From Nocardia brasiliensis ATCC 700358 (lineage in GTDB: Bacteria > Actinomycetota > Actinomycetes > Mycobacteriales > Mycobacteriaceae), in contig NC_018681.1 in the NCBI RefSeq assembly GCF_000250675.2, forward strand, positions 5,518,001 through 5,582,000: a stretch of 64,000 nucleotides of DNA, in the 5' to 3' direction. The position numbers were made by a program, and so were the translations under genes. Shown one piece after another: positions 18,072 to 27,089 of the stretch (within the stretch, counting starts at the first letter, position 1; each line of letters begins with the position of its first letter). The notes under the pieces are model-generated. The model had not been told where the DNA came from, made no database searches, and saw only the letters and a list, made by a program, of their open reading frames with translations.

Positions 18072-18911
18072 ATGGGCAAGTTGGGGCGTGTGCGAGCTCG
18101 CGCGCATCGTGAGGCGTGTGCGTTGGTCGATCTTCGCCGGGATCTGAGCGAGGACGAGAAGTTGTTCGTGCTCACCCACTATCAGGAATCGACCAGCACG
18201 ACTCAGTCTGCGGATGGGGCGTTCTTCACCCCGCTGGGGTTGGCCCATGATATGCGTATCGAGGTCGTCGGTACTCGAATCCTCGATCTCGGTGCGGGTA
18301 TCGGCGGGCTGGCCTTCGCATGCCGCAATCCCTACGGGCAAGCCAACGGTGAACCGGCGCGGGAACTGGTGTGTGTCGAACGGAACCCCGAATTCGTGCG
18401 GGTCGGGATGAAGGTCGTGCCCGAGGCGACGTGGTGGTGTGGGGATCTGCTGGGTTTGCACCGGCAACGGATGCGCTCGTTCGACACCGTGATCGCCAAC
18501 CCGCCCTTCGGGCACGTCGCCCGCACCGCGGATGGTCCCGGCTACCACGGTCCACGCTTCGAATACCACACGATCGCGGTGGCCGCCCAGCTCGCTCGCC
18601 ACGGAGTGTTCCTGATCCCGCAGACCTCGGCACCGTTCCGATACAGCGATCGCCCCCGGATGGAGCACGACCAGGGTGACGCCGAGTATCACCGCTTCCG
18701 GGCCGGGACCGGTATCACCTTGCACGCCAACTGCGGCATCGATACCAGCTACTACCGCGACGACTGGCACCACCCGCCGCCCACGACCGAGATCGTCACC
18801 TGCGATTTCACCGACACCGCTCGCGCGCGCCGGCGCCGCTCTCAGGCCACGGTCACTCAGATCACTCACGCGTTCGCCCGGCCGGGCTGGCCCGACCGGG
18901 CCGCCAGCTGA
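18072..18911 (+). CDS. N6-adenine DNA methyltransferase
   Basis: 279 residues. Motif I is LDLGAGIGGLA (71-81) and motif IV is NPPF (143-146), the catalytic signature of amino-methyltransferases acting on adenine; SAM would bind motif I. FFTPLGLA (51-58) is the family's N-terminal ribose-binding strand. No restriction enzyme gene is nearby, so it is an orphan enzyme, as often found on plasmids to protect incoming DNA or adjust expression. AGGAGGT lies 9 bases before the ATG. The next gene follows after 32 bases on the same strand. Confidence 0.85.
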   Translation: MGKLGRVRARAHREACALVDLRRDLSEDEKLFVLTHYQESTSTTQSADGAFFTPLGLAHDMRIEVVGTRILDLGAGIGGLAFACRNPYGQANGEPARELVCVERNPEFVRVGMKVVPEATWWCGDLLGLHRQRMRSFDTVIANPPFGHVARTADGPGYHGPRFEYHTIAVAAQLARHGVFLIPQTSAPFRYSDRPRMEHDQGDAEYHRFRAGTGITLHANCGIDTSYYRDDWHHPPPTTEIVTCDFTDTARARRRRSQATVTQITHAFARPGWPDRAAS

Positions 18912-18943
18912 ACTCCGATCACGAGAAGGGACATCGATCAGCC

Positions 18944-19516
18944 ATGCCTATACCAGCTTTCACCGTCGACGAGCACGCCAACTCCACTATCCACGGCAGC
19001 GCCTATCACCTGTTCCCCACCGATGACGCTCCGGTGCGGGGGCGGGTGTTTGTCGACATGGCCGAGCACACCGTGATCATCGACGGCCGTCGTGAGTCGC
19101 GTCCGGCGGTCGAGTTCCAGTTCTTCGGACTTCAAGTCGATGGCCGCCCGCTGGGAAACCCGCGCTGCACCAGCGCATTCCACCCGTTCTCGATCGGGGT
19201 GGGTTCCATGGTCAGTCTCGGCGAACCCGGTGCGCTGCGGCTGCACCTGGGCCAGCGGGTGACCGATATCAGCGACACCGTCACCGGCCTGCTCACCGAT
19301 CTGCTCACCGCGATCAGCGTCGAGTTCCTCACCGACTATCGCGTCGCGCGCCATCGCCACTGGGCCGCCGAGCAGCTGCGTGTGCAGGCCAACAGCCTCC
19401 ACGACCAGGCTCGTGTCCTCGAACAGCAGGCCAAGCGCGCAGCCCTGCACGCGCAAGCCCACGCCGAAGCCAGCTACGCGCTGCTGGCCTCGACCCACAC
19501 CCCACTGTCTGCATGA
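18944..19516 (+). CDS. Hypothetical protein, 190 residues
   Basis: I do not recognise a named family. The first 110 residues look like beta-strand-rich sequence (STIHGSAYHLFPTDDAPVRG, HTVIIDGRRES) and the last 80 are an alanine-rich coiled coil (LRVQANSLHDQARVLEQQAK). It has an AGAAGGGA binding site and lies between the methyltransferase and the DUF932 gene (gaps 32 and 55 bases), consistent with one operon. Confidence 0.7.
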   Translation: MPIPAFTVDEHANSTIHGSAYHLFPTDDAPVRGRVFVDMAEHTVIIDGRRESRPAVEFQFFGLQVDGRPLGNPRCTSAFHPFSIGVGSMVSLGEPGALRLHLGQRVTDISDTVTGLLTDLLTAISVEFLTDYRVARHRHWAAEQLRVQANSLHDQARVLEQQAKRAALHAQAHAEASYALLASTHTPLSA

Positions 19517-19571
19517 ACGCGCGCAGATATCGAGGTTGTTTCCCGAATCCTCTTCCCGAGTAGGAGTTCTC

Positions 19572-20810
19572 ATGCCGATCCCGACTACGGTCCGTCACGC
19601 CGACCTCGCTGATCTGGTCGCGTTGCTCAACCGCCAGCAGGCCGCCAAGGTCGATATCGTCGCACCCGCCTCGGCGCTGCGCGCGCGTGACGGTTTCCTG
19701 GATCTGTCCGGGGTCGCCCCGGTCCTCGATGAACGCGGTGTCACCGATGTCGAGGGCCGCTACCGCCCGACCGCTGCCGCGGATTCCCATATCGGCACCA
19801 AACTCAAAATCCCCGTGGGCTATCTGAAGTGGCTGCGCGAACACCGCCGTACCGACCTCTACGATACCAACGTCAACGGGCTGCTCCACGGCCCCCTCAA
19901 CGCACCCGCGCTGACCGACGCTGATGACCGGTCGTTTCTGTTGCGGCTGTTCACCTCCGGCGCTGCGGGTGAACCCGGCGTGCTGCGAGCGTTTCTGTCG
20001 GATCGCTACGGGATCATCGACAACCTCGACGTGCTCTCCGCGGTCCTGGACGGGATCCGGGAAGCCGACGCCGATGTGGAAGTGCGTTCGTGTGATCTGA
20101 GCGAGTCCAGCATGCACTGCAAAGTGTTCTCCCCCAAGGTCTCCGCACTCGCACCAGGCTTCCTGGCCAACTACCGCAACCCCTTCGACAACCCTGAACT
20201 GGAGACCGAACGCCGACGCGTAGCCGGTGAGATCGATCGGTGGCGCCGGGCCGCGGCCCGCGAAGGCCAGGGCTACCGCCCGGGCACCGAACCGGTGGTC
20301 TTCGCCGGGTTCCGGTTCTCCAACTCCGAAATCGGCCACCACGCCGTGACATTGAAACCGGAGCTGTTCATCAGGATCTGCGGCAACGGACTGACCCTGC
20401 CGTTGTTCTCCTACACCAAACGCCATCTCGGCGACAAACTCGACACCGGCACGATCGGCGGCTGGTCCCAGGACACCTACCGCAAACGGCTCTCGGTGAT
20501 CACCGCCGAAACCCGCGACAAAGTGTCGGAATGGCTGTCCCCGCAATTCCTCAACTCTCGTGTCGAGGAACTCGAACGTCACGCCACCACTCCGGTGACC
20601 AAACCCGACCGCGCCATCGAGGTCATCGCCAAACAGCTCGGATTCAACGACGACGAACGTGCCGGGATCTTCGCCCACTTCATCGCCGGCGGCCAGCTCA
20701 CCGCTGCCGGGATCGCCCACGCGGTCACCAGCTACAGCCAGACCATCCCCGACCCCGACCGCGCCGACACCCTCGATGACCTGGCCCTGCAAGCAATGAG
20801 CCTGCTCTGA
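19572..20810 (+). CDS. DUF932 protein
   Basis: 412 residues. DUF932 hallmarks are present: an early FLDLSGVAPVLDERGV region, FLLRLF ... RAFLSDRYGIIDN, then FRFSNSEIGHHAVTLKPELF and CGNGLTL. The family sits on phages and plasmids, often near replication and recombination genes, and is distantly linked to phage LT-GF1 proteins; the biochemical role is unknown. ATG 19572 is set by TAGGAGT at 19561-19567; an earlier in-frame start would overlap the preceding gene. Its TGA overlaps the next ATG (ATGA-type coupling at 20808-20812). Confidence 0.88.
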   Translation: MPIPTTVRHADLADLVALLNRQQAAKVDIVAPASALRARDGFLDLSGVAPVLDERGVTDVEGRYRPTAAADSHIGTKLKIPVGYLKWLREHRRTDLYDTNVNGLLHGPLNAPALTDADDRSFLLRLFTSGAAGEPGVLRAFLSDRYGIIDNLDVLSAVLDGIREADADVEVRSCDLSESSMHCKVFSPKVSALAPGFLANYRNPFDNPELETERRRVAGEIDRWRRAAAREGQGYRPGTEPVVFAGFRFSNSEIGHHAVTLKPELFIRICGNGLTLPLFSYTKRHLGDKLDTGTIGGWSQDTYRKRLSVITAETRDKVSEWLSPQFLNSRVEELERHATTPVTKPDRAIEVIAKQLGFNDDERAGIFAHFIAGGQLTAAGIAHAVTSYSQTIPDPDRADTLDDLALQAMSLL

Positions 20811-21232
20811 TGGCCACCTTCACCGTCATCGGCCTGCTGATCAGCAAGCAATTGCGGCTTGCCGCCGTCATCCCTGGCACACCAACGTTCGACGGTCCGC
20901 ACCCTGATGCCGTCGATTCCCAACCTTGGTATTGCGTCGTGCAAGCACCATCGGTTGGCCACGCCGAGGCCGCCGCCCGGTTCCTTTACAACCACAACAT
21001 CGTTCTCGACACCGTCACTGCGTGCGGGCTGACATTGGATTCCGTCGTCGTTGATACCTGCGGGACCGCGCGGCCGGTGATCGCGTTGCGTCGCGACTGC
21101 CAGGAGGTCGAGGTGTGGTTCGAGACCGCCCTCGCTATCCCGATCGACCCCGACCGTCCCGACCTCGCCTTCGACCTCCACGCCGACGTGCTGGTCCTAC
21201 CACCGGGCGCCGAGATCCCGGCGATCTCTTGA
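20810..21232 (+). CDS. Hypothetical protein, 140 residues
   Basis: Starts inside the stop of the DUF932 gene. It is a small alpha/beta protein (FTVIGLLISKQLRLAAVIPG, EAAARFLYNHNI, ARPVIALRRDC, LHADVLVLPP) without recognisable motifs. Tight coupling suggests it acts with the DUF932 protein. No membrane segment or signal peptide. Confidence 0.7.
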   Translation: MATFTVIGLLISKQLRLAAVIPGTPTFDGPHPDAVDSQPWYCVVQAPSVGHAEAAARFLYNHNIVLDTVTACGLTLDSVVVDTCGTARPVIALRRDCQEVEVWFETALAIPIDPDRPDLAFDLHADVLVLPPGAEIPAIS

Positions 21233-21297
21233 GGTTTCGCGACACGTTGGTCGAATCAGATTGTGCCCCAACACCTACCGACACAGGAGGGTTATGC

Positions 21298-21699
21298 ATG
21301 GCTCGCGCTGAATGCAATCAGGGCAACACGACCGTCGACGGCCCCGACCCCGCCGACGGCGCTGTGCCATTACCGACCGTGGGAACTGACGTCGACGTCG
21401 CCGCAGAGTATTTGCGCCGTCAGGGCTTCACCATCGTCGCGACGTCGTGGAGATGCCGATATGGCGTGCTGGACGTGATCGCGCAGGACGAGAAGTACAC
21501 GGTGTTCATCCGCGTCACCGATTCCTCACTACCACCCCAGGATTGGTCGTTCGCCGCGCGTCAACGTCATCGCCGTCTTGCCTTGCTCTGGCTGGCCGAG
21601 CAGCACGAGCCGGTGTGGCAGTTGCGCTTCGACGCCGTCACGGTGGACAGGGCCCAGGATCGAACTCCTGTCATCACCCATCACCTGGCGGTGTGCTGA
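21298..21699 (+). CDS. YraN/UPF0102-like protein with altered catalytic residues
   Basis: 133 residues. The fold follows YraN, a PD-(D/E)xK nuclease relative: AAEYLRRQGFTIVATSWRCR, then GVLDVIAQD, then a strand TVFIRV and RQRHRRLALLWLAE. In the family these read G-E-[IL]-D and F-V-E-V-K. Here the glutamate is Val57, the ExK pair is Arg72 and Thr74, and only Asp59 remains. So it is probably not a nuclease. It overlaps the ComM-like gene by ATGA, the same neighbour as in chromosomal yraN-comM loci. ACAGGAGG precedes ATG 21298 by 7 bases. Confidence 0.8.
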   Translation: MARAECNQGNTTVDGPDPADGAVPLPTVGTDVDVAAEYLRRQGFTIVATSWRCRYGVLDVIAQDEKYTVFIRVTDSSLPPQDWSFAARQRHRRLALLWLAEQHEPVWQLRFDAVTVDRAQDRTPVITHHLAVC

Positions 21700-23192
21700 T
21701 GACGATCGCGGCGGCCCGTTTCGTCGTGGTGCCTGGTGCGAGCGGCCATATCGCCGAGATACATGCCGATCTGGGTCAGGGCTTGCCCTCGGTCACGGTG
21801 ATCGGTGATGAGTTGATGGCCCAATCGCGTGATCGCGTGCGGGCGGCGATCGCCAATTCCGGTGAGCAGTGGCCCGATGCCCGGCTCGTCGTCACGTCCT
21901 CGGCGCCGGTGATCAGTGGAGGTGGCGGCCATGATCTGGCGTTGGCGGTAGCGGTGCTGGCTGCGGCCGGAGCCATTGCCGCCCAATCCGATTCCGGGAC
22001 AGTGTTCATCGGTGAGCTGTGCCTGGACGGGCGACTGCGCGGTGAGCGCGCGATCCTGCCCGCTGTCCTGGCCGCGCGCGACAGCGGCTGTCGCAGCGTC
22101 GTCGTACCCGCTGCGGCTTTGGCTCAGCTCGTCGAGGGCATCGATATCGTCGGGGCCCGAGATCTGCGGTCGGTACTGGCGTGGCTGCGCCACCAACAGC
22201 ACCTACCCGGACCTGACCGCGTCGAGCTCGACTATCCGCCCCCGGCAACGGATCTGGCCGACCTCGCTGGCCACCCCTACGCCAAGTGGGCTCTCGAGGT
22301 CGCCGCCGCCGGGGGCCACCACCTCGCCGTCGTCGGCCGACCCGGCTCAGTCAAGACAATGCTGGCGCAATGCCTGCCGGGCATCCTGCCGCCCTTGACC
22401 GACACCCAAGCACTCGACGTCGCGGCCATCGCCTCGGCCGCCGGTGATCTCGACCGCCACCCCGCCTCCCGGATGCCGCCTTACGTCGCACCCCATCACT
22501 CCACCTCTGTGACGGCCATGCTCGGCGGCGGATCCGCCGCGTCGCCGGGAGCGGCCTCACACGCCCACCACGGTGTGCTGTTTCTCGACGAGATCACCGA
22601 ACTGAGTTCGAGGGTGCGCGAAGCACTGCGGGTACCCCTCGATGAGGGCCGGGTCCGTATCGGCCGCGCGGGGCTGACAGTGAGTTATCCAGCCCGGTTC
22701 CAGCTGATCGTCGCCGCGAGTACGTGCCCCTGTTCGGCGGTGCGCGCCGGTGATTGTCGTTGTTCCCCGCAGACCCGCCGGCGTTACCTCAGCCGGCTTG
22801 CCGAGCCGTGGGCCGACCGGCTCGACATCTGGGTTGACCTGTCCCCCACGGTATCCCAACTCGATACCGGGGTCGCGGAAACCAGCGCGGTCGTGCGCGA
22901 CCGAGTGGCTGCGGCACGCGCCGCTGCCGCACAGCGGTGGCACGCGCACGGCTGTCTCCTCAACGCCGACGTGCCCGCAGATGTTCTTCGCCAGCAATTC
23001 CGGCTCCCGCAATCCGTCCTCGCCCCGATCGAGACCGCGCTGCGGACCGCTCGCCTTTCCGCACGAGGCTCTGATCGTGTTCTTCGCCTGGCCTGGACAT
23101 TGTGTGACCTGCGCGCCGGCACCACTCCCAACGAGCACGACATCGCTCACGCAGTGATGCTGCGTCAACGCACGCCACTGTCCCATCAGTGA
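21699..23192 (+). CDS. ComM/Mg-chelatase-like AAA+ protein with altered P-loop
   Basis: 497 residues, normal ComM length. It has the ComM N-terminal domain (PSVTVIGD, RVRAAIANSG, DLALAVAVLAA, FIGELCLDGRLRG), the AAA+ core (Walker B GVLFLDEITEL; CPCSAVRAGDCRCSP cysteine group; sensor region RYLSRLAEPWADRLDI) and the C-terminal helical lid. ComM is a hexameric helicase for branch migration in natural transformation. The P-loop is GRPGSVKT (213-220) where the family has GPPGSGKT: the glycine before Lys is valine, which should weaken ATP binding. Start ATG 21699 overlaps the YraN stop. Confidence 0.87.
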   Translation: MTIAAARFVVVPGASGHIAEIHADLGQGLPSVTVIGDELMAQSRDRVRAAIANSGEQWPDARLVVTSSAPVISGGGGHDLALAVAVLAAAGAIAAQSDSGTVFIGELCLDGRLRGERAILPAVLAARDSGCRSVVVPAAALAQLVEGIDIVGARDLRSVLAWLRHQQHLPGPDRVELDYPPPATDLADLAGHPYAKWALEVAAAGGHHLAVVGRPGSVKTMLAQCLPGILPPLTDTQALDVAAIASAAGDLDRHPASRMPPYVAPHHSTSVTAMLGGGSAASPGAASHAHHGVLFLDEITELSSRVREALRVPLDEGRVRIGRAGLTVSYPARFQLIVAASTCPCSAVRAGDCRCSPQTRRRYLSRLAEPWADRLDIWVDLSPTVSQLDTGVAETSAVVRDRVAAARAAAAQRWHAHGCLLNADVPADVLRQQFRLPQSVLAPIETALRTARLSARGSDRVLRLAWTLCDLRAGTTPNEHDIAHAVMLRQRTPLSHQ

Positions 23193-23214
23193 ACGCCGAT
23201 ACAGGAGGTTAGAC

Positions 23215-23430
23215 ATGGCCGAGACCATCACCCGTGCCGAGTTCGAACTCGCCGAGCACCTCGGCGCCGCCGGAGCGACGACCGTGCTGGGCGAGGCCAC
23301 GATGACCCGCTGGCGCGCCCAGAATCCGGACTGGCACGGCAAGCACTGGACCTACACCGACCCCGACGCCGATGGCGTGCGTCATCTGCGCCCCATCAAC
23401 GTCGCCCCGCGCCCCAAGTCTTCGCCCTGA
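23215..23430 (+). CDS. Small hypothetical protein, 71 residues
   Basis: An excellent ACAGGAGG site precedes ATG 23215. The protein is acidic and helical at the start (ETITRAEFELAEHLGAAGAT) and has a WRAQNPDWHGKHWTYTDPDAD middle. The LGAAG...MTRWRAQNPD order hints at a small helix-turn-helix, but I would not name a family. It lies 22 bases after the ComM-like gene and before the hairpin at 23497. Confidence 0.6.
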   Translation: MAETITRAEFELAEHLGAAGATTVLGEATMTRWRAQNPDWHGKHWTYTDPDADGVRHLRPINVAPRPKSSP

Positions 23431-23496
23431 CCCCGGCTCGGCATCCACGCCCTTCCCCACCGGTCGATGCCGTACACGACCCACCCATATCCCGGC

Positions 23497-23540
23497 CAGG
23501 CAGGCCCTGGACAGCCCCGACGCTGTCCGGGGCCTGCCTG
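23497..23540 (+). terminator. 19-bp hairpin before the ParB-like gene
   Basis: Arms 23497-23515 and 23522-23540 (CAGGCAGGCCCTGGACAGC and its complement with a single G-T pair) with a 6-base loop, then TTTC. A strong intrinsic-terminator or attenuator shape lying just before the GAGAGGAG site of the next gene. Confidence 0.6.
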
Positions 23541-23563
23541 TTTCACGAGAGGAGCCCGTTTCG

Positions 23564-25354
23564 ATGCCCACCGACACCGCCGAACCGACCGCCGTTGCGG
23601 AGTTGGAGAACCTGACCGATCTCGACGCCACCGCGCCCACCGCCGACGATGCACCCATCGAGGCCGACAACGCAGGCCCACCGGTGCCCAGTAAGGCCGG
23701 TGTTCTCGAGGACAAGCATCCGGCTGAACTGGTGATCGCCGCCAACGTGCGCGAGAACTTCCATCTCGAGGATCACCCCGACTACACCGAGTCGATCCGT
23801 GAACACGGTGTGATGGAACCGATCTGGGCGATCCGGATGCCCGATGGGCGACTGGTAGTGCGCAACGGCCACGTCCGCACGTTGACGGCGCTGGCGTTCG
23901 AGCAGGACTCGGTGCCGGTGCGGATCACCGAGTTCGACCCGGCCGTCGATGCCAAGGAAGCAGAGATCCTGCGGGTCTTCGACCAGATCACCACCAACAC
24001 CTATGTCCCACTCACCGAAGGTGACATCGCCGGAGGAATCGCGCTGGCGCTCGAGCTGGGTGCCTCCCCGACCCGGATCGGGAAAGCACTGCAAAGGAAA
24101 CGCGCCGAGGTGAAACTCGCAGGCAAGATCGGTGCCTCCCGCACCGCGCGAGGTCTCATCGACAGCAACCAGCTCGATTTCGAGCAGGCCGCGATCCTGG
24201 CCGACTACGAAACCCTCGGCGACACCGACGCGGTCCAGGAACTGCTCAACGTGCATCGCAGTCACTTCCACTACACCGCCAAACGCATCGCCAAAGACCG
24301 CGAAGAGCAGCGCGCCTTCCTCGCCGCCGCGCTCCCGTATGCCGAGATCGGATGCGGTGTACTCACCGGTGATCATCCCGAGGTCGCCGCCGGACCCGAG
24401 CTGGTACCCGTGACCGACATCCTCGATGGCGACGGCGCGGCGATCGGTCTCGAGCACATCCAGGCCGATCCCGAAGGGTGGCTGGTGTGGATCGAACTCG
24501 ATGAGCACCAGCAGGTCGTCGAACGTGACACCGGGGCCGTGGTCGACTACGCCACGGTCGATTGGCAGACCGCCGGCAGCGCTGACAAGACGCCGCGGGA
24601 AGGGCTGCGGCACGCTGATGAGGTCGAACGCCGCGATCGCTGGCTCGTCGAATTCTGGCTGCCCGCCGAGCAACTCGACGCCCGCGGATGGCGCCGAGTC
24701 AGTGCGGATCTCGACGAATCTGTCGACGTCGACGGCTCCGGGGCCGACACCGCCGTGTCCGACGAGGCGAGCGCGCACAGGCGTGCCGCGGCCGAAGCCA
24801 AGGCTGCCGAGGATCGTGAGGCCGAGCGCCAGGCTCGTCGGCGTGTGCGCGAACTCAACAAGCAGGGTGAGGCGGCCAAGGAGGCCCGCGTGGAGTTCCT
24901 TGTCCTGTATCTCAAGCGCAAGACCACCCCGCCCAACGCGTGGAAGTTCATCGCCCAAGCACTGGCGAACAACTCGACGCTGCTCGGGGAGTACAACGCG
25001 TTGGACAACGCGTTCAAGCTGTTGGGACTCGAAGGCGGCAGCTGGCGCCGTCACGAACTGGTCGAGGCGATCGAGTCGGCGAAACCGCCGCGCTGCCTGG
25101 TGATCGTGTTGGCGCTGGTACTCGGGGCCTACGAGAAGCGCACCGGCCGCGACTGCTGGCGATTCTCCGACAAGGGCGTCAAACACTACATGAGCTTCCT
25201 CGCCGAGATCGGCCACCAACTGGTCCCGGTCGAACTCGCCGCCGCAGGCACGCTCGACTACGAAACCATCGACCTCGACAACCCCGTCCAGATCGTCGAC
25301 CTGGACCAGGATGCCGATCCGAACGAGGCCGCCGACCTCGCGCAGGCCGCCTAG
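23564..25354 (+). CDS. ParB-like nuclease/partition domain protein
   Basis: 596 residues. After a 45-residue acidic lead, residues about 50-130 form a ParB/sulfiredoxin-fold N-domain: VRENFHLEDHPDYTESIREH, GVMEPIWA, then RLVVRNGHVRTLTALAF, where classical ParB has a GERR/GHRR box. A helix-turn-helix-like KALQRKRAEVKLAGKIG follows, then long helical segments with an alanine/arginine-rich coil (RRAAAEAKAAEDREAERQAR) near 410-440. No parA gene is adjacent, so it need not be a partition protein; many plasmid ParB-like proteins regulate or cut DNA. GAGAGGAG sits upstream of ATG 23564. Confidence 0.78.
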   Translation: MPTDTAEPTAVAELENLTDLDATAPTADDAPIEADNAGPPVPSKAGVLEDKHPAELVIAANVRENFHLEDHPDYTESIREHGVMEPIWAIRMPDGRLVVRNGHVRTLTALAFEQDSVPVRITEFDPAVDAKEAEILRVFDQITTNTYVPLTEGDIAGGIALALELGASPTRIGKALQRKRAEVKLAGKIGASRTARGLIDSNQLDFEQAAILADYETLGDTDAVQELLNVHRSHFHYTAKRIAKDREEQRAFLAAALPYAEIGCGVLTGDHPEVAAGPELVPVTDILDGDGAAIGLEHIQADPEGWLVWIELDEHQQVVERDTGAVVDYATVDWQTAGSADKTPREGLRHADEVERRDRWLVEFWLPAEQLDARGWRRVSADLDESVDVDGSGADTAVSDEASAHRRAAAEAKAAEDREAERQARRRVRELNKQGEAAKEARVEFLVLYLKRKTTPPNAWKFIAQALANNSTLLGEYNALDNAFKLLGLEGGSWRRHELVEAIESAKPPRCLVIVLALVLGAYEKRTGRDCWRFSDKGVKHYMSFLAEIGHQLVPVELAAAGTLDYETIDLDNPVQIVDLDQDADPNEAADLAQAA

Positions 25355-25418
25355 CCGACACCCACCACGAGGGCGGCTGCCGCCGAAGTTGTTGCCGCCC
25401 ACGGTTTCACGGTCAGCA

Positions 25419-25452
25419 TGCGGGCCGCCGCCTATGGATGTGGCGGCCCGCA
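25419..25452 (+). terminator. Hairpin after the ParB-like gene
   Basis: Perfect 11-bp arms TGCGGGCCGCC (25419-25429) and GGCGGCCCGCA (25442-25452) around a 12-base loop, without a T-run. It sits between the stop at 25354 and the next start at 25475. Confidence 0.55.
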
Positions 25453-25474
25453 GGTCGTCTCATCGGAGACGCTG

Positions 25475-25813
25475 ATGAATATCACCGAGCACCCCGTCAT
25501 CGACAACGTCACCGAAACAACCCGCGGTTATCGCGCGCGGGCGTTGTGTCTGGTCGATGACCAGCCCGCCGACATCGTCATCGACATCGACACGATCTGC
25601 CCGTCGCGGTCGCGCTACCGGGTCGATCTGTTCGACCAGATGCGGCTGGGCTGGTCGCCGCTCTTGCGTGCCGGCGCCGAGGACTTCGCGCCCCCGCTCC
25701 ATACAGACCCGGACGAGCGCACCGTCGCGGCGTGCCAATCTCTGGTCAATCGGCTTCACGACGCCGCCGAGTGGATCGTGCGCACCGCACGCGAACTCGG
25801 GCCCCGCTGGTAG
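25475..25813 (+). CDS. Hypothetical protein, 112 residues
   Basis: A small soluble alpha/beta protein (ARALCLVDDQPADIVIDIDT, YRVDLFDQMRLGWSPLLRAG, LVNRLHDAAEWIVRTARELG). No known domain. It is coupled to the primase gene, which starts 9 bases after its stop. GGAG is 7 bases before ATG 25475. Confidence 0.65.
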   Translation: MNITEHPVIDNVTETTRGYRARALCLVDDQPADIVIDIDTICPSRSRYRVDLFDQMRLGWSPLLRAGAEDFAPPLHTDPDERTVAACQSLVNRLHDAAEWIVRTARELGPRW

Positions 25814-25822
25814 AGGCCGCCG

Positions 25823-26692
25823 ATGACTCTCACGACACCACATACCGACCCCACCGTTGTCGAGTCACCGCTGTCGGCGGCCCTCGCCGTCGCCGAACGA
25901 GGGTGGTCGGTGTTCCCACTGAGCCCCGGCCGCAAGAAGCCTCCGATCTTCAAGAACTGGCCCCGCCATGCAAGCACCGATGCCCAGCGCATTCGCCGGT
26001 GGTGGTCGTGGAACCCGCGGTTCAACGTCGCGATCGCGACCGGTATCAGCCAGCTCCACGTCATCGATCTCGACGCCGCGCACCTACGTCCACCAGCTGG
26101 ATGTTTCGGCGATGCCCTCGCGGCGCTGTCGGCCCGCCTGCCCGAGCCCGCGCCGAGCACGTTCACCGTCGCTTCCCCGCACGGCTGGCACCTGTACTAC
26201 ACCGCGCCGGTCCAGCCCGAGTTGTCGTGCACGGTCGGGCGCATCGGGCAAGGCATCGACTCCCGAGGCCACGGCGGATACGTCGTCGCACCCGGATCGA
26301 TCACCACGGATGGTGCCTACCGCGTCATCGCCGACCGGCCCCTCGCCGAGTTGCCCGATGCGCTGATCACCCTGCTACGGCCGCCACCCCCGCCACCCCC
26401 ACACCAGTTGACCCACCGGAGCGAGCACCTCGATGCCTATCTCGCCGCCGTCCTCGACCGCGTCACCCATCCCCCACCGCACACCCGCAACCTCACCGTG
26501 TTCCGGGCCGCGTTGACGCTGGGCCGCCTCGTGGCCGGCGGCGAACTCGACCAACACCACACCCGCGCCATGCTCACCGCTGCCGCGGCCGCACACATCG
26601 GCGTCGACGGATTCACTGCCGCCGAGCTCGACCGGGCGATCAGCAACGGATTCCGTTACGGCGCTCAGCATCCCCGTCACCTGCACCACTGA
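25823..26692 (+). CDS. Bifunctional DNA primase/polymerase (prim-pol) N-domain protein
   Basis: 289 residues. The prim-pol fold of plasmid replicases is clear: ALAVAERGWSVFPLSPGRKKP, WWSWNPRFNVAIATG, then VIDLDAA with the catalytic acidic pair, SPHGWHLYY with the conserved histidine, and GIDSRGHGGYVVAPGS. The family makes primers and extends them in plasmid replication. A proline run (PPPPPPP) separates it from a helical tail. No helicase domain is fused, so a separate helicase would be needed. Confidence 0.88.
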   Translation: MTLTTPHTDPTVVESPLSAALAVAERGWSVFPLSPGRKKPPIFKNWPRHASTDAQRIRRWWSWNPRFNVAIATGISQLHVIDLDAAHLRPPAGCFGDALAALSARLPEPAPSTFTVASPHGWHLYYTAPVQPELSCTVGRIGQGIDSRGHGGYVVAPGSITTDGAYRVIADRPLAELPDALITLLRPPPPPPPHQLTHRSEHLDAYLAAVLDRVTHPPPHTRNLTVFRAALTLGRLVAGGELDQHHTRAMLTAAAAAHIGVDGFTAAELDRAISNGFRYGAQHPRHLHH

Positions 26693-26711
26693 ACCCACAG
26701 TGAAGGACCCC

Positions 26712-27089
26712 ATGCCCGACTACCGCGTCATCTGGCACATCGATCAAATCGACGCCGACACCCCGGTCGGCGCGGCACTGGAAGTACTCCGCATACACCG
26801 CGATCCCGACTCAATAGCGACAGTCTTCGATGTCCACGACAGCAACGGTGCCCGCTATCGCGTCGACCTCGATGAACACCTCCCAGTCCCCCGTCATCGT
26901 GCGCGCACCGTCGACAACACCGCGTCGCAGACTCACCGCCTGGTTCGCCGACCGCCTAATCTCGTGGGCTGGGGCCCTCGACTGCCCGCCAGACCACCGA
27001 CCCGCTGTGTTCGCGCCCATGAAAGGAACAGCATCGATGGACTCGATCGACCTGTGGTTCCGTGTGTCCGAAGTTCGCCCGATCGCTGA
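26712..27089 (+). CDS. Small hypothetical protein, C-terminal part doubtful
   Basis: The first 55 residues read as a compact small protein (YRVIWHIDQIDADTPVGAAL, IATVFDVHDSNGARYRVDLD) of a kind common on actinobacterial plasmids, and GAAGGA precedes ATG 26712. After about residue 57 it becomes arginine/proline-rich while another frame (from ATG 26872) takes on better codon use, so the true stop was probably lost through a shift. Total length here 125 residues. Confidence 0.45.
   Translation: MPDYRVIWHIDQIDADTPVGAALEVLRIHRDPDSIATVFDVHDSNGARYRVDLDEHLPVPRHRARTVDNTASQTHRLVRRPPNLVGWGPRLPARPPTRCVRAHERNSIDGLDRPVVPCVRSSPDR

Noticed and set aside
24426..25103. Plus-strand frame of 225 residues inside the ParB-like gene
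   Set aside because: Rich in Arg/Ser/Pro and overlapped by a gene with clear ParB-like motifs; a shadow.
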